Assembly (NCBI RefSeq): GCF_009870785.1
Contig: NZ_WTWX01000003.1
Span: 1-46,398 of the forward strand
Length of the DNA stretch: 46,398 nucleotides
Source of the DNA: Paenibacillus sp. An7
GTDB lineage: Bacteria > Bacillota > Bacilli > Paenibacillales > Paenibacillaceae
Reading direction: 5' to 3'
Shown here: one piece after another, positions 34,276 through 45,777 of the stretch
Position numbering within the stretch: position 1 is the first letter of the stretch
Layout: every line of letters starts with the position of its first letter
Made by a program: the position numbers and the translations under genes
Notes under the pieces: generated by a model
What the model saw: the letters and a program-made list of their open reading frames with translations, nothing else
What the model was told of the DNA's origin: nothing
Database searches by the model: none

Positions 34276-37200
34276 ATGAAAGCAAGCAGGAAGCACCATC
34301 CTGGCAAATCTCGATTTTTTATCATTTTTCTTGTTTTTCTTATGGTGCTGTCAACGATGGCAATGCCAATGGAATGGGGTGGACAGACGGTAAAGGCAGA
34401 GGCAATACAAGATGAAGTAGACGAGGGTGTACAAGAAGATGCACAAGCAGGGCAAGAAGGGGTAGAAGAAGGACAAGAAGGATCAGAAGAAGGTCAGGAA
34501 GGAGTAGAGGAGGAAGTGCAAGGGGATGGAACGCAGGCGGATGCGGGTCGCGATGCTCTGGCTCCACAGACGAACGATGCAGATAATAACCTGAAGATGG
34601 CTGCTGAAGGCGAATATCGCTTTGATTTTGGGGATGGAGTGGTAGCGGAAGGTTATATCGGAGTCGGTGCACAGTCATCTTATTCACAAGAGACAGGGTA
34701 TGGTTTTACAGATCTGTCCACAGTGACTGTACATGACCGCGGAGGAGATGACCCGCTTCGTTCTGATTATGCACATGTGGATAACGGCATGTTTCAGATT
34801 GATCTGCCAAATGGCGATTATGACGTAGCTCTTATTGCAGGGGATCAGGAGGAAGGCTCGGAGATTGCGATTAAGACAGAGCGGATGGAAAAAGTGCAGC
34901 TGACTGCCAAAGGGGCAGGCGAGTTTTTGGAGATGAATTTCTCCATTGCACTGGTTGATGGCCAGCTGAATCTCGCAATCACCGGTTCTGCAGCTAAACT
35001 GAGCGCGCTGGTCATTACGAGGCTCCCGGACCGGACACCAGGCAGTAATCCGGCAATCTATATTGCTGGAGATTCCACAGTGCAGACTTACGATCCATAC
35101 TGGAAGCCGCAAGCTGGATGGGGACAAATGCTCCCTCGTTTCTTCGAGGAACAAATTACGATTAAGAATCAATCTATTGGTGGACGAAGCACGAAATCTT
35201 TTATCGATCAAGGCAGACTCGATGATATTCTAAAAGTCATTCAGCCAGCTGATTATTTCCTTATTCAATTCGGTCATAACGATGCGACAATCTCGATACC
35301 GGATCGGTACGCTTCACCAGCTGATTTTAAAGAATATCTCAGAACTTATATCCACGGTGCAGAGCAGCGCGGGGCAATCCCGATTCTCGTAACACCGGTA
35401 GGAAGAAGAGATTTCAATGCAGATACAGGTAAATTCAATGTGAGTTTCCCAGAGTATGTAGATGCAATGAAAGAAGTAGCAGCAGAGGAAAATACAAAGC
35501 TTATCGATCTTAGTACGCTGAGCAGAGCCTACTATGATTCCATTGGTGTAGAAGAGACCAAATCCGTCTTTTTGCATACCGACCCAGGAGTGTATGCAGC
35601 ATTTCCGAATGGATCAGCTGACAATACACACTTCCAGGAGTATGGAGCGATTCAGCTTGCTAGAATGGTTGCTCAGTCGATCAAGGAGCTGAACATTCCA
35701 CTATCGGAATATGTAAAAGAGCAGGACCTGCCGGATGCGAAACCAAGTCCTGTAACCGGTCTTGTGGCAGGTAATATCAGTAACAGCGGTGCGTTATTAA
35801 AATGGAACGCAGTAGAGAATGTTGATATTTACCGGATCTACGTCAAGCTTCAGACAGATGCAGAATCCGCGTATAAGTTAGCAGGAACAGCTACCGTGCC
35901 TAGCTTCTCTTTGGCTGGTCTTTCAGAAGGAAAAGCATATACTGCGTATGTCATTGCGGTAAATGGAAAAGGTTCCTCTGATCCTTCTGAGAAAGTAACG
36001 ATTGGAACCAAATCAGCTGCTTATCGCTATGATTTTGGTCCTCCGGGTTCCCCTGTAGCAGAAGGATACACGGAGATTAATCGTAATATTCTCTATACCA
36101 AGGAACGCGGTTATGGACTTGTCGTTCATGAAGGTGCTTTGGCAGACCGTGATCGAGGTGGGGCTACGGATGCCCTTCGCCGTGATTTTATTATTAATTT
36201 CGGTGGTGTTTACGAATTTAAGGTAGATCTTCCTAACGGTACATATGCCGTGAAATCCTATACAGGAGACTGGATTGGTTCTACTAGAACGAACGTGAAC
36301 ATTGAAGGGAAGGACTATGGAACAATAAGCTCTGGGAAAGAGAATATTGCTGAGAAGCTGCATGCTCCTATAACTGTACAAGATGGGCAGATCAACATGA
36401 TCTTCTCTGGACAAACCGCTCATGTGAACGGAATTGAGATTACACCTCTTCTGCTTGCACCAACGGGTCTGGAACTTGTGAAAGTGGATCTTGCGAGTGA
36501 AGTTCCTTGGGCAGAGATTTCTTGGAAAGACATGGATAGTGCAGCCTTATACCGTGTATATCGTCAGGCAGAAGGAGAAGCGAAACCATCTTTCTTAGCG
36601 GAAACTTCCGGACTCACTTGGAAAGATGAAACCGTGGACTTTGGTATGAAATATACCTATACAGTAACCGCAGTGGATGCAGCGGGGCTTGAATCGGTTG
36701 CTTCTACACCGCTAGAGGTTTCCATGATTGATTCGTCTGTAGAGAAAGCCGGCATTCCTAAGGGCTTAAAGGTAAGTTCTATTCATAAAAATGAAGTCAC
36801 ATTTACGTGGGAACTAAGCACAAAGGCTCGTTCATATAACGTATACCGTTCGGATAAAGAGAACGGAGTCTACCATCTTATCGGTAAGACAAAAGAAGCA
36901 CAGTACACAGATCAAACCATTCTCAGTACGATACCTTATTATTATAAAGTGGCGGCTGTAAATGCGGGAGGAATCTCGGATTTGTCAGAGGTGCTGGTTA
37001 CTGAAGCGGTAACCACGTTATATCGTCAAATGGAGAACCTTGATCGTGCACCCGTTGCAGTCAAGACAGAAGACGGCGTATTTATTAGCTGGAGAATGCT
37101 TGGTCTGGATCCAGATTCAATTGCATTCCAAATTTACCGTGATAGCAAGCTCATTACGAGCAAACCGATTACGGATCGTACCAACTATGTGGATGCAGGG

Positions 37201-39402
37201 GGTACAGACAAATCGAAATACGTAATTGAACCGATGGTAGGTGGAGTAAAACAAAAAGCGACGGAGCCAATCTCCGTATGGCAGCAGCAATATAAATCCA
37301 TTCCGCTTGATAAACCAGCAGATGGTTATACCAAGGATGGTCAGCCTTATTCTTACTATGCGGGAGATGCGAGCGCAGGTGATCTCGACGGAGATGGCCA
37401 GTATGAAATCGTTATGATGTGGTCGCCAACGAACAGCAAGGATAACTCACAATCAGGATACACAGGCGAAGTGTATTTGGATGCTTATAAAATGGATGGA
37501 ACAAAACTATGGCGTATCAAAATGGGTCCTAACATTCGTGCAGGGGCACATTATACTCAGTTCCTAGTCTATGATTTTGATGGAGATGGAAAAGCGGAAG
37601 TTGCTATGAAGACAGCAGACGGAACCAAAGACGGAGCGGGTGTAGTTATTGGAGATGGTTCGCTTGATCATCGCAATAGCTCTGGATACGTTCTTCTTGG
37701 AAACGAATTCCTTACTGTATTTGAAGGACCAACGGGTAAGGCACTGAGTACCGTTCCTTATGATCCGCCTCGCGGTGATGTAAGTTCGTGGGGAGATGGA
37801 TACGGAAACCGGGTTGACCGGTTCCTTGCGACCGTTGCTTATCTGGATGGAGAGCATCCAAGCCTTGTTTTCTCTAGAGGTTATTATACAAGAACCGTGC
37901 TTGCTGCTTATGATTTCAGAGGCGGGGAGCTGACCAAACGCTGGCGCTTTGACTCGAATGATGAAGGTCTTAGCAGCTATGCAGGACAGGGTAATCATAA
38001 TTTGTCTGTCGGTGACGTAGATAACGATGGCAAAGACGAAATCCTGTTTGGTGCCATCGCCATTGATGATGACGGTACTCCGCTTCACAATACAAGACTC
38101 GGTCACGGCGATGCTATGCATTTTGGTAATCTCGATCCTCAGCGAGAAGGTCTTGAAATATTTAGTGTTCATGAAGACAAAAATGCGAAATACGGCATGG
38201 AAGTACGTGATGCAAATACAGGCGATATTCTATGGGGAGTTCCTTTGGGAATTGACGTAGGCAGAGGGATGTCAGCCGATATTGATCCGAATTATCCAGG
38301 AGAAGAAGTATGGTCTGCTACGATTACGAACGCAGAGCATATTCCGCTAAGCGGTTTGTATTCTATTAAAGGGGAGAAAATATCATCTAAAATCCCTTCA
38401 TCGACAAACTTTGGGATCTGGTGGGACGGCGATCTGCTAAGAGAGCTGCAAGATGATATCCGAATTGATAAATGGGATTACAAAAATCAAAAAACGATCA
38501 ATTTACTCACAGCAACAGGCGCTGCGTCGAACAACTCCACAAAAGCGAATCCAAGTTTACAAGCGGATCTTTTGGGAGACTGGCGTGAAGAAGTTATCTG
38601 GCGTTCGGAGGACAGCACAGAGCTTCGGATTTATACAACAACCGATGAATCGGACTATCGTATTCGTACGTTAATGCATGATCCAATCTACCGCTTAGGT
38701 GTTGCATGGCAGAATGTTGCTTATAATCAGCCTCCACATACAGGCTTCTATTTAGGAGCAGGAATGGAGATGCCTGGGGCTCCAAACATTCGTTATACGG
38801 GTGCTGAGGATCAGGGATCAGCAAAAGAAAAGCCAGGAATTCCTGTACTTTCTGATAATAACGGACACAATAATGGTCTTTTGGATGGAGAATACACCAT
38901 CTCTATGAATATGTGGTGGGGTGAGAATGGAACCAGATATAAACTGTATGAGAACGGGAAGCTGATCCATACAGAGCTTTTATCTGATAGTACACCTGAC
39001 GCACAAAGTGTTCATGTTCCACTGGCAGGAAGAGATAACGGTACGTATGTGTACACGGCAGAACTGATAAATGCACACGGAACAACACAAAGTGCCCCTC
39101 ACACGGTAACGGTAAAAGATGCGGCCCCGAGTAAGCCTAGTATATCAAGCGATAACTGGGATCAAGACGGAGAGTACCGAATCACGATGAACATGTGGTG
39201 GGGAACAAGCGGCACCCTCTATAAGCTGTATGAGAATGGGGAACTCGTCGATACACAGGAATTAGCAGCAGTGACTCCTGATGCACAGACAGCCTACACG
39301 GAGATTACAGGCAAAGCAGCCGGCGTATACGAATATCAGATTGAACTGTCTAACACCCATGGACAGGTAAGAAGTGAAGTCATCCGTGTTGAAGTGAAAT
39401 AA
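34276..39402 (+). CDS. Multimodular secreted rhamnogalacturonan-degrading enzyme: CE12-like acetylesterase plus PL11 rhamnogalacturonan lyase
   Basis: This 1,708-residue protein starts at the ATG with AAAGGAGG seven bases upstream. Approximate modules: signal peptide (1-42); Glu/Gln/Gly-rich linker (46-90); galactose-binding-like domain (114-255, [14 protein letters not shown]); SGNH esterase (259-480) with GDST, GGRST, FGHNDA and DNTHF, resembling rhamnogalacturonan acetylesterases such as YesT/RhgT; a fibronectin III domain (491-575); a second copy of the galactose-binding-like domain (583-725, [16 protein letters not shown]); two fibronectin III domains (729-915); a PL11 lyase (915-1508) with the calcium-binding type [10 protein letters not shown] and [17 protein letters not shown] motifs; and two Ig-like repeats (1538-1700). 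It would deacetylate and then cleave rhamnogalacturonan I outside the cell. There is no cell-wall anchor. Confidence 0.9.
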   Translation: MKASRKHHPGKSRFFIIFLVFLMVLSTMAMPMEWGGQTVKAEAIQDEVDEGVQEDAQAGQEGVEEGQEGSEEGQEGVEEEVQGDGTQADAGRDALAPQTNDADNNLKMAAEGEYRFDFGDGVVAEGYIGVGAQSSYSQETGYGFTDLSTVTVHDRGGDDPLRSDYAHVDNGMFQIDLPNGDYDVALIAGDQEEGSEIAIKTERMEKVQLTAKGAGEFLEMNFSIALVDGQLNLAITGSAAKLSALVITRLPDRTPGSNPAIYIAGDSTVQTYDPYWKPQAGWGQMLPRFFEEQITIKNQSIGGRSTKSFIDQGRLDDILKVIQPADYFLIQFGHNDATISIPDRYASPADFKEYLRTYIHGAEQRGAIPILVTPVGRRDFNADTGKFNVSFPEYVDAMKEVAAEENTKLIDLSTLSRAYYDSIGVEETKSVFLHTDPGVYAAFPNGSADNTHFQEYGAIQLARMVAQSIKELNIPLSEYVKEQDLPDAKPSPVTGLVAGNISNSGALLKWNAVENVDIYRIYVKLQTDAESAYKLAGTATVPSFSLAGLSEGKAYTAYVIAVNGKGSSDPSEKVTIGTKSAAYRYDFGPPGSPVAEGYTEINRNILYTKERGYGLVVHEGALADRDRGGATDALRRDFIINFGGVYEFKVDLPNGTYAVKSYTGDWIGSTRTNVNIEGKDYGTISSGKENIAEKLHAPITVQDGQINMIFSGQTAHVNGIEITPLLLAPTGLELVKVDLASEVPWAEISWKDMDSAALYRVYRQAEGEAKPSFLAETSGLTWKDETVDFGMKYTYTVTAVDAAGLESVASTPLEVSMIDSSVEKAGIPKGLKVSSIHKNEVTFTWELSTKARSYNVYRSDKENGVYHLIGKTKEAQYTDQTILSTIPYYYKVAAVNAGGISDLSEVLVTEAVTTLYRQMENLDRAPVAVKTEDGVFISWRMLGLDPDSIAFQIYRDSKLITSKPITDRTNYVDAGGTDKSKYVIEPMVGGVKQKATEPISVWQQQYKSIPLDKPADGYTKDGQPYSYYAGDASAGDLDGDGQYEIVMMWSPTNSKDNSQSGYTGEVYLDAYKMDGTKLWRIKMGPNIRAGAHYTQFLVYDFDGDGKAEVAMKTADGTKDGAGVVIGDGSLDHRNSSGYVLLGNEFLTVFEGPTGKALSTVPYDPPRGDVSSWGDGYGNRVDRFLATVAYLDGEHPSLVFSRGYYTRTVLAAYDFRGGELTKRWRFDSNDEGLSSYAGQGNHNLSVGDVDNDGKDEILFGAIAIDDDGTPLHNTRLGHGDAMHFGNLDPQREGLEIFSVHEDKNAKYGMEVRDANTGDILWGVPLGIDVGRGMSADIDPNYPGEEVWSATITNAEHIPLSGLYSIKGEKISSKIPSSTNFGIWWDGDLLRELQDDIRIDKWDYKNQKTINLLTATGAASNNSTKANPSLQADLLGDWREEVIWRSEDSTELRIYTTTDESDYRIRTLMHDPIYRLGVAWQNVAYNQPPHTGFYLGAGMEMPGAPNIRYTGAEDQGSAKEKPGIPVLSDNNGHNNGLLDGEYTISMNMWWGENGTRYKLYENGKLIHTELLSDSTPDAQSVHVPLAGRDNGTYVYTAELINAHGTTQSAPHTVTVKDAAPSKPSISSDNWDQDGEYRITMNMWWGTSGTLYKLYENGELVDTQELAAVTPDAQTAYTEITGKAAGVYEYQIELSNTHGQVRSEVIRVEVK
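34411..34545 (+). repeat. Glu/Gln/Gly-rich low-complexity coding repeat
   Basis: Imperfect repeats of about 15-24 bases encode [22 protein letters not shown] residues just after the signal peptide of the pectin enzyme. It is likely a flexible acidic linker and may vary in length between strains. Confidence 0.75.
38887..39399 (+). repeat. Tandem duplication encoding two C-terminal Ig-like domains
   Basis: Copies begin at 38887 and 39169 and share GEYxIxMNMWWG, the YKLYENG motif and TPDAQ. They are about 75-80 residues each and look like carbohydrate-binding or spacer Ig-type folds. Confidence 0.85.
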
Positions 39403-39420
39403 ACTAGGAATTGAGTGAGA

Positions 39421-39470
39421 GAAGCCGGGCGCAGGGTTGTTATTTCATCCGCGACCGGCTTCTTTATTTT
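39421..39470 (+). terminator. Intrinsic terminator after the pectin enzyme gene
   Basis: GAAGCCGG / CCGGCTTC arms, a long loop, then TTTATTTT. Confidence 0.75.
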
Positions 39471-39533
39471 GTATACATAATAGAAGAAGGTACGTTTCCA
39501 CGAGGCAACAATCAGATTTGATTCCGGGCGAGC

Positions 39534-39559
39534 GTTTAATCCAATGTGCTGAAGGGTAC
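39534..39559 (+). promoter_or_regulatory. Sigma-B-like promoter of the catalase gene
   Basis: GTTTAA (39534-39539), a 14-base spacer and GGGTAC (39554-39559) match the general-stress consensus GTTTAA-N12-14-GGGTAT at all but one base. It lies about 90 bases before the start codon. KatE-type catalases of Bacillus subtilis are under sigma-B. Confidence 0.5.
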
Positions 39560-39648
39560 TTAAACTAATATGCTAAATTACTATTTTTTTTCGGTAGATT
39601 CGTTGTTAGTTACTGATTAAGAAGCGAAAACGAAGAGGAGTGATAAGA

Positions 39649-41727
39649 ATGAGTGAAAAAGATATGAACCTGAACAAAGACGCGAAAGACGAGCAGCTCG
39701 ATACATTCCGAGTGGACAATGATGGACAGAAGTTAACGACCAACCAAGGTCTTAAGGTGTCTGAAGATGAATTTTCGCTGAAAGCAGGAGAGCGTGGACC
39801 GACGTTAATGGAAGATTTTCATTTTCGTGAAAAAATGACGCATTTTGACCATGAGCGTATTCCAGAACGGGTTGTGCATGCCCGCGGTTTCGGTGCCCAT
39901 GGGTATTTTCAAGTCTATGAGCCGCTTACTGAGCTCACCAAAGCAGGTTTTCTGCAAGACCCAAGTGTAAAGACTCCTGTCTTTGTCCGTTTCTCAACCG
40001 TAGCAGGGTCACGCGGATCAGCAGATACGGTTCGAGATGTGCGCGGATTCTCCACGAAATTTTATACCGAAGAAGGTGTCGTTGATATCGTTGGTAACAA
40101 CATACCTGTCTTTTTCATTCAGGATGCGATTAAGTTCCCGGACTTTATCCATGCGGTAAAACCCGAACCTCATAATGAAATTCCGCAGGCTGCTTCTGCT
40201 CATGATACGTTTTGGGATTTCATAGCGAATAACCCAGAGACCGCTCATATGATGCTGTGGCATCTGTCCGATCGTGCTTTGCCGCGCAGTTTCCGGATGA
40301 TGGAGGGTTTTGGTGTACATACATTTAGACTAATTAATGCCGAAGGAAAAGCCCATTTTGTGAAGTTTCACTGGAAACCAGTGCTTGGCGTTCACTCCCT
40401 TGTCTGGGATGAGACTCAGAAGATTGCGGGTAAAGACCCTGACTTCCATCGACGCGATCTATGGGATGCGATTGAGTCCGGCAATTATCCAGAATTTGAG
40501 TTTGGACTTCAAGTTATTAAGGAAGAGGATGAGTTTAGTTTCGATTTTGATATCCTTGATCCGACTAAGCTATGGCCAGAAGAACTCGTGCCTGTTCGTA
40601 AAGTAGGTAAAATGACGCTGAATCGGAATACGGATAATTTCTTCAGCGAGACAGAGCAAGTGGCCTTCCATCCTGGACATGTTGTTCCAGGTATTGATTT
40701 TTCCAATGATCCATTGCTTCAAGGCCGTCTATTCTCGTATACAGATACACAGCTTACGAGACTTGGCGGGCCAAACTTTGCCGAAATTCCTATTAACCGT
40801 TCGATTGCTCCCGTACACAATAACCAGCGTGACGGTATGCACCGCATGACGATTAACCGTGGCCAGGTCAGCTATCACCGTAACGGAATGGCCGGAAACA
40901 GTCCTTCTACGGCTACACCTAGCGAAGGCGGTTATGAGCATTATACCGAGAGGGTAGATGGCCGAAAAGTACAGGCAAGAAGTGAAAGTTTCAAAGACTT
41001 CTACAGCCAGGCCAAATTGTTCTGGAACAGTATGTCGGAAGTGGAGAAAAAGCATATTATAACTGCGTTCCAATTCGAGCTTGGAAAAGTTCAGCGCAAG
41101 GAAGTGCGTCAATCGGTAGTAAATCTGTTGATGAATATCGACACCACTCTTGCAGCGAGTGTTGCGCCGAAGATCGGTGTACAGCTTCCGGAAGCAGGAG
41201 AGGCAACCAAGAACCCGATTCCAACTGATTCTCCGGCACTCAGCATGATGAATACTATTTTCAGTGCGAAGACTCGTAAGGTTGCGATCATTGCAGGAGA
41301 AGGTTTCGATCAGGCAACAACCAAAGTTATAGAAGCGCTGAAGGAAGCAGGTGCCATGCCAGAAGTGGTTAGTGACCGACTTGGTCCCATCAGCGGACAA
41401 GGTGGACAAAGCATTGAGGCACTGCATACTTTCCTCACCAGCGATTCTTTATTATTCGACGCCATTTATATTGCGGGTGGAAAAGAAGGGGTTAATCTGA
41501 TTGCCTCTGAACCTGATGCAAAAGAATTTGTGCGCGAAGCATACAAGCACTTTAAACCGATCGGTGCTGTGAATGAAGGGGCAGCTTTCCTTCAGCAGTC
41601 CCTCGCGATAGAAGACCTGCGTTTACCAGGAATTGTGACAGCTCGGTCTACAGAAGAGCTTTCTGGTTTTGAGAACAAATTTGTGGAAGCTGTAGCGGCA
41701 CATCGTTTCTGGGATCGCAAAATGTAA
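39649..41727 (+). CDS. katE: Large-subunit (clade 2) heme catalase, KatE-type
   Basis: This 692-residue enzyme splits hydrogen peroxide to water and oxygen. The catalytic His77 ([14 protein letters not shown]), the distal Asn in [20 protein letters not shown], and the proximal heme ligand Tyr364 ([14 protein letters not shown]) are present. Residues from about 545 form the extra DJ-1/PfpI-like domain ([20 protein letters not shown]) that marks the large-subunit clade. A GTG at 39640 directly abuts the ribosome binding site GAGGAG; the ATG at 39649 is correctly spaced. It is monocistronic with a strong terminator, and no PerR box was seen upstream. Confidence 0.94.
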   Translation: MSEKDMNLNKDAKDEQLDTFRVDNDGQKLTTNQGLKVSEDEFSLKAGERGPTLMEDFHFREKMTHFDHERIPERVVHARGFGAHGYFQVYEPLTELTKAGFLQDPSVKTPVFVRFSTVAGSRGSADTVRDVRGFSTKFYTEEGVVDIVGNNIPVFFIQDAIKFPDFIHAVKPEPHNEIPQAASAHDTFWDFIANNPETAHMMLWHLSDRALPRSFRMMEGFGVHTFRLINAEGKAHFVKFHWKPVLGVHSLVWDETQKIAGKDPDFHRRDLWDAIESGNYPEFEFGLQVIKEEDEFSFDFDILDPTKLWPEELVPVRKVGKMTLNRNTDNFFSETEQVAFHPGHVVPGIDFSNDPLLQGRLFSYTDTQLTRLGGPNFAEIPINRSIAPVHNNQRDGMHRMTINRGQVSYHRNGMAGNSPSTATPSEGGYEHYTERVDGRKVQARSESFKDFYSQAKLFWNSMSEVEKKHIITAFQFELGKVQRKEVRQSVVNLLMNIDTTLAASVAPKIGVQLPEAGEATKNPIPTDSPALSMMNTIFSAKTRKVAIIAGEGFDQATTKVIEALKEAGAMPEVVSDRLGPISGQGGQSIEALHTFLTSDSLLFDAIYIAGGKEGVNLIASEPDAKEFVREAYKHFKPIGAVNEGAAFLQQSLAIEDLRLPGIVTARSTEELSGFENKFVEAVAAHRFWDRKM

Positions 41728-41730
41728 ATA

Positions 41731-41778
41731 AAAAGGGCGATGAATTACCTTAAGAAGGTGATCCATCGCCCTTTTTTT
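41731..41778. terminator. Bidirectional terminator between katE and pepT
   Basis: AAAAGGGCGATG / CATCGCCCTTTT arms with an inner ACCTT/AAGGT stem and T-runs on both sides. Confidence 0.92.
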
Positions 41779-41795
41779 AAATTCATTACATCTGT

Positions 41796-43031
41796 TTATT
41801 CTCCCCGCTGCTCAAACAGCTGAACAATACCAATAATGACCTGAGTGGCTTTCTCCATATGATCTACGGATACATACTCATAACGTCCATGAAAGTTCTC
41901 TCCGCCTGTAAAAATATTCGGTGTCGGCAGTCCCATGTAAGATAACTGAGAACCGTCGGTTCCCCCGCGAATCGGTACAATATGAGGCTCAATTTCGAGC
42001 TGTTTCATGGCTTCTCCGGCAATATCCACAATAAATTTCACTGGCTCAATTTTCTCGCGCATATTGAAATATTGGTCACGAATCTTAAGTTCGATTCGCT
42101 CCTCACCGTAGGCAGCCTGGAGGATTCTGGCGATCTGCTCCAGATTCGCTTTCCGTGCTTCAAATTGTTCACGATCGAAATCACGGATAATATAATTCAG
42201 TACGGTTTCTTCTACATCTCCCTTAACAGAAGACAAGTGGTAGAAACCTTCATAGCCGTCCGTAAACTCGGGTGCTTCTTGAATAGGAAGTCTTGCGTGG
42301 AACTCCATTGCGATTTTGGCGGAGTTCACCATTTTATTTTTGGCAGTACCCGGGTGGACGTTTTTGCCTTTGAAAGTAATTTTGGCAGCTGCGGCATTAA
42401 AGCTCTCATACTCCAGTTCACCAAGCGGTCCTCCATCAACGGTGTAAGCATATTTTGCACCAAATGCCCCTACATCAAAACGCTCCGGTCCACGGCCGAT
42501 CTCTTCATCAGGTGTAAAAGCAACCCGGATCTTCCCGTGTTTAATCTCTGGATGAGTGATCAGGTATTCCATGGCAGTCATAATTTCGGCAATCCCTGCT
42601 TTGTTGTCTGCACCGAGAAGAGTCGTTCCATCCGTTGTAATTAGCGTATGACCTTTATAACCTGCAAGCTCTGGAAAATCTTCTAGAGACATGATAATCT
42701 GTTGTTCCTCGTTCAGCGTAATATCTCGGCCATCATACTGCTCTATAATTTGAGGGTTTACGTTCTTTCCGGTAAAGTCAGTGGCCGTATCTAGATGAGC
42801 AAGGAATCCGATGACAGGAACATCATGATCTGTGTTAGAAGGAAGTGTGGCCATCACATAACCGTTATCGTCTATACGGATCTCTTGCATGCCGATGGAG
42901 TGCAGCTCTTCTACCAGCTTGCGTCCAAGTTCAAGCTGTCCTGGAGTTGTAGGGCAAGTCTCACTGTTCTCATCTGACTGGGTATCCACACGTACATAGC
43001 TCGTTAGTCTTTTAATTAAGTCCTTTTTCAC
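41796..43031 (-). CDS. pepT: Peptidase T (tripeptide aminopeptidase)
   Basis: This 411-residue cytoplasmic zinc enzyme removes the N-terminal residue of tripeptides. It is an M20B metallopeptidase with the expected ligands: AHLDTA (His and catalytic Asp), GADNKAG (bridging Asp), DEEIGRG (catalytic and ligand Glu), VDGG (Asp) and NFHGRYE (His). The dimerisation domain lies around residues 208-320. The start is a GTG with GGAG ten bases upstream; an ATG seven bases earlier is out of frame. The gene stands alone. Confidence 0.94.
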   Translation of the reverse strand: MKKDLIKRLTSYVRVDTQSDENSETCPTTPGQLELGRKLVEELHSIGMQEIRIDDNGYVMATLPSNTDHDVPVIGFLAHLDTATDFTGKNVNPQIIEQYDGRDITLNEEQQIIMSLEDFPELAGYKGHTLITTDGTTLLGADNKAGIAEIMTAMEYLITHPEIKHGKIRVAFTPDEEIGRGPERFDVGAFGAKYAYTVDGGPLGELEYESFNAAAAKITFKGKNVHPGTAKNKMVNSAKIAMEFHARLPIQEAPEFTDGYEGFYHLSSVKGDVEETVLNYIIRDFDREQFEARKANLEQIARILQAAYGEERIELKIRDQYFNMREKIEPVKFIVDIAGEAMKQLEIEPHIVPIRGGTDGSQLSYMGLPTPNIFTGGENFHGRYEYVSVDHMEKATQVIIGIVQLFEQRGE

Positions 43032-43226
43032 GCGACATCAGCTCCTATGTAGTTCTCTTTTATAAATGTAGTTTATCACGAACCTTGTCCTCATGCATAA
43101 ATCTGGAAGGGGAATGCACAATAGTAGAAAACCACTTGAGATTCCATTGACGTGCAACCATTAGGTGCTATAATTGCTGCATTCTTTACTCACAAACGAT
43201 GAAACTTTTTGTAGAAGGAGCGACTT

Positions 43227-43640
43227 ATGACAACATCATTGCCCGAAATTAGAAAAACCATTCTGCTGAATGCACCTATCGAGAAGGTATGGAAACTAGT
43301 TTCTACAGCAGAAGGAATTGCAGAGTGGTTTATGCCAAGTACCTTTGAACCTGTGCTTGGTCATGAATTTATTCTTGAAGCAGGACCTTTTGGTAAATCG
43401 AAATGCAAAGTAACGGAGTTCGATCCGCCAAATACGCTGAGTTTTACTTGGGATAAAGATTGGTTACTCACTTTCAAGTTGGAAGAGAAGGAAGAGCAGA
43501 CCGAGTTTACTTTAATCCATGACGGCTGGAAAGCTGGAGAGAAGACTTCATTTGGAGAAGATCACAGTCTGGTTCGGGATCGTATGGATCAAGGGTGGAG
43601 CGGCATTGTAAACAAGCTTGCTGCCATAGTTCAAGCCTAA
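43227..43640 (+). CDS. SRPBCC (AHSA1/START-like) domain protein, YndB-like
   Basis: This 137-residue protein is a single AHSA1-type helix-grip domain: IRKTILLNAPIEKVWKLVS, GIAEWFMPSTFEP, and the C-terminal helix with DQGWSGIVNKLAAI. The fold binds hydrophobic ligands; Bacillus subtilis YndB is the nearest named relative I recall. No enzymatic role is established. GAAGGAG lies six bases before the ATG. It is a single-gene unit. Confidence 0.88.
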   Translation: MTTSLPEIRKTILLNAPIEKVWKLVSTAEGIAEWFMPSTFEPVLGHEFILEAGPFGKSKCKVTEFDPPNTLSFTWDKDWLLTFKLEEKEEQTEFTLIHDGWKAGEKTSFGEDHSLVRDRMDQGWSGIVNKLAAIVQA

Positions 43641-43736
43641 AGATATATTTCCGAGTTGCGGTTTTGCGACACTTGACCTGTAATGAAGGAATGACAGCAT
43701 ACTTTCAATTGAAAAGAAGGTCTATCTAGACCAAAG

Positions 43737-43770
43737 AGAGCGCAGCAGGTTAATCCCGCTGCGCTCTTCT
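43737..43770. terminator. Intrinsic terminator downstream of the SRPBCC gene
   Basis: AGAGCGCAGC / GCTGCGCTCT ten-base-pair stem with an 11-base loop and TCTTGTATTT after it. It is about 100 bases past the stop codon and lies between convergent genes. Confidence 0.7.
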
Positions 43771-43900
43771 TGTATTTACGATAATGTAAGGCTTCGCCAT
43801 AACTAGAATACAGCGTAAGCTTCATAACCTTTCCACGGTTCGAAAACAGCGCATCATCACATTGTGACTTGCTAATATGTCCGACCCTATATGGCGATCG

Positions 43901-44449
43901 TTAGAATTCAAAACGGGCATGTCCTTTTCGGGTGTAGTCATGATATCCCTCTAGTGTAAGAAGTGCCTCCTTGAACTCAAGTCCTCCGCGGAAGCCCGTG
44001 AGATTCTTATTCTTACCGATAACCCGGTGGCAAGGAACCACCATGGGAACGGGATTAGCTCCATTTGCAGCGCCGACAGCACGGACTGCCTGTGCTCTGC
44101 CGACATGGTTTGCGATATCGGAATAGCTGCGTGTTTCTCCATAAGGGATCTGCTGTAGTGCATTCCATATTTCGATTTGAAAAGCAGTTCCGCGAAGATC
44201 AAGGGGTACAGAGAACGGAAACCTTTCTCCACTCAAATACGCTGTAAGCTGTTTGGTATAGGGTTCAAGCTGCTGTTCATCCTTAAGCAGTGCAGCATCT
44301 GGGATGTGGCGATCAATCCAGGACTGAAATCCCTCCCAGTTCTCTGAGGGCCAGGTGATTTTACAGATTCCTTGTTCAGTTGCTGCAAGATATAAAAATT
44401 GATTTTGTAACAAATCATGTTGAACCTTCGTCCAATAGACAGGGGTCAC
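43901..44449 (-). CDS. ogt: Methylated-DNA--protein-cysteine methyltransferase (Ogt type)
   Basis: This 182-residue repair protein moves alkyl groups from O6-alkylguanine to its own Cys140, in the active-site motif VPCHRVIG. The helix-turn-helix arginine finger region (AVGRAVGAANG-type, here RAQAVRAVGAANGANP) is present, and the N-terminal domain is of the shorter Ogt type without the Ada Zn site. The start is GTG with AAGGG seven bases upstream. It is a single-gene unit convergent with the SRPBCC gene. Confidence 0.93.
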   Translation of the reverse strand: MTPVYWTKVQHDLLQNQFLYLAATEQGICKITWPSENWEGFQSWIDRHIPDAALLKDEQQLEPYTKQLTAYLSGERFPFSVPLDLRGTAFQIEIWNALQQIPYGETRSYSDIANHVGRAQAVRAVGAANGANPVPMVVPCHRVIGKNKNLTGFRGGLEFKEALLTLEGYHDYTRKGHARFEF

Positions 44450-44718
44450 GATCTATCCCTTCTTTCGCTTAATTGTTCATATTTCTTATTATAGGCTTGC
44501 TTGGCATATAGAGCAGTATTTTGGAATAGGAGAGCAAGTTTTCGACATTGTCACCAAAATGATATTCCTTATTATGGAAACTTGTAGTATAGTAATTGCG
44601 TTATCCCTTTGTAAGCAGAACTGTACATAATTTTTAATTAAACAAAAGCAATCTTAGTCTGAAATTATAGCTTGAATCTGTCGAAAAAAAAGAAAAAGAG
44701 TGCAGAGAGGAGAAGCAC

Positions 44719-45774
44719 ATGAGTGACCAGGAAGAATACCCGCTGACGCGGAGTAAACGACACCAGAACAAAAAAAAGAAGAAACCGAAATCAAAGAAAC
44801 CGCTGATTATTACAGCGATCATTCTCTTGCTTATAGGAACGATGGGGTTTGCATTCCGTAAAGAACTTGTTGCTGTAGCATTTCACTTATTTATAGAAGA
44901 TACAGTAGTGGACGGAATTGATAAAGCATACGAGCCGATTAAGGTGACAGGTCCTGCAGGGGATGAAGAAAAGCAGGGCGAGCTGACAAAACCATTCAGC
45001 ATGCTGCTGCTCGGTGTAGATGAAAGAGAAGGCGATGTCGGAAGATCAGATACGATGATCTATGCGGTATTTCGGCCCGCAGAGCACCGAATGTTATTAA
45101 TGTCGATCCCTCGGGATTCGTATGTTCCGATTGTAGGAAAAGACAAGAGAAATAAGATTAATGCTGCCTATGCTTTCGGGGGAACCAAAATGAGCGTAGA
45201 GACAGTGGAGCAGTTGCTGCAGGCGGATGTTAATTACTATGCTAAAGTCAATTTTCAAGCACTAGTAGAAGTAGTGGATGCGCTTGGCGGTGTGAAGCTG
45301 CCAATAACCGAAGTTATTGAGAACAAACAAAGAATCCACATAAAGCTCCGAATTGAGCCGAACAAACCGATCTATGACGGTGCAGATGCCCTAAATTATG
45401 TGCGTTATCGTGAGGATTCGGATTATAAGCGAACAGAGCGCCAGCGGATTTTTATTAAGCAAGCGACAGAGCGGGCATTATCGCTGGGTAATATTACAAA
45501 GATTCCGCAGTTAATCGACATAGCGAGTTCGAATATGAAGACAGACATGACTTCTGATTTTATTATTGATCTAGCGGAACTATTGTATGAGAAAGGATCC
45601 GTTCCCCAGATGAGCAGTTACATGCTGAAGGGTGAAGGTGAGAATAACCAGTACGGCTGGTACTACATGCTAAGTGATCAAGGGTTAGCAGAGGCGCAGG
45701 AAATCATCAATAATTGGATGGATGAAAATACCGCAGCAACGGATCTTATCGATCCTGAGCTCAAAGAACAATGA
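44719..45774 (+). CDS. LytR-CpsA-Psr (LCP) family cell-wall glycopolymer ligase
   Basis: This 351-residue protein has a short cytoplasmic basic head (KKKKKPKSKK), one transmembrane helix (residues ~28-46) and an extracellular LCP domain with LLLGVDEREGDVGRSDTMI, SIPRDSYVPI and the NYVRYREDSDYKRTERQ motif, which carry the acidic and arginine residues that bind pyrophosphate. LCP proteins attach teichoic acids or other polymers from the lipid carrier to peptidoglycan. It matches the TagTUV group in length. GAGGAG lies six bases before the ATG. Confidence 0.92.
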   Translation: MSDQEEYPLTRSKRHQNKKKKKPKSKKPLIITAIILLLIGTMGFAFRKELVAVAFHLFIEDTVVDGIDKAYEPIKVTGPAGDEEKQGELTKPFSMLLLGVDEREGDVGRSDTMIYAVFRPAEHRMLLMSIPRDSYVPIVGKDKRNKINAAYAFGGTKMSVETVEQLLQADVNYYAKVNFQALVEVVDALGGVKLPITEVIENKQRIHIKLRIEPNKPIYDGADALNYVRYREDSDYKRTERQRIFIKQATERALSLGNITKIPQLIDIASSNMKTDMTSDFIIDLAELLYEKGSVPQMSSYMLKGEGENNQYGWYYMLSDQGLAEAQEIINNWMDENTAATDLIDPELKEQ

Positions 45775-45777
45775 AAG

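Noticed and set aside
34340..34687. Minus-strand frame opposite the N-terminus of the pectin enzyme, rich in Leu and Pro
   Set aside because: It is the complement of the Glu/Gln/Gly-rich coding repeat and has no start signals.
37564..38172. 202-codon minus-strand frame inside the PL11 region
   Set aside because: It is an antisense shadow of a clearly coding sequence with intact family motifs on the + strand.
40729..41427. 232-codon minus-strand frame inside katE
   Set aside because: Antisense shadow of the catalase gene, with no ribosome binding site and no recognisable motif.
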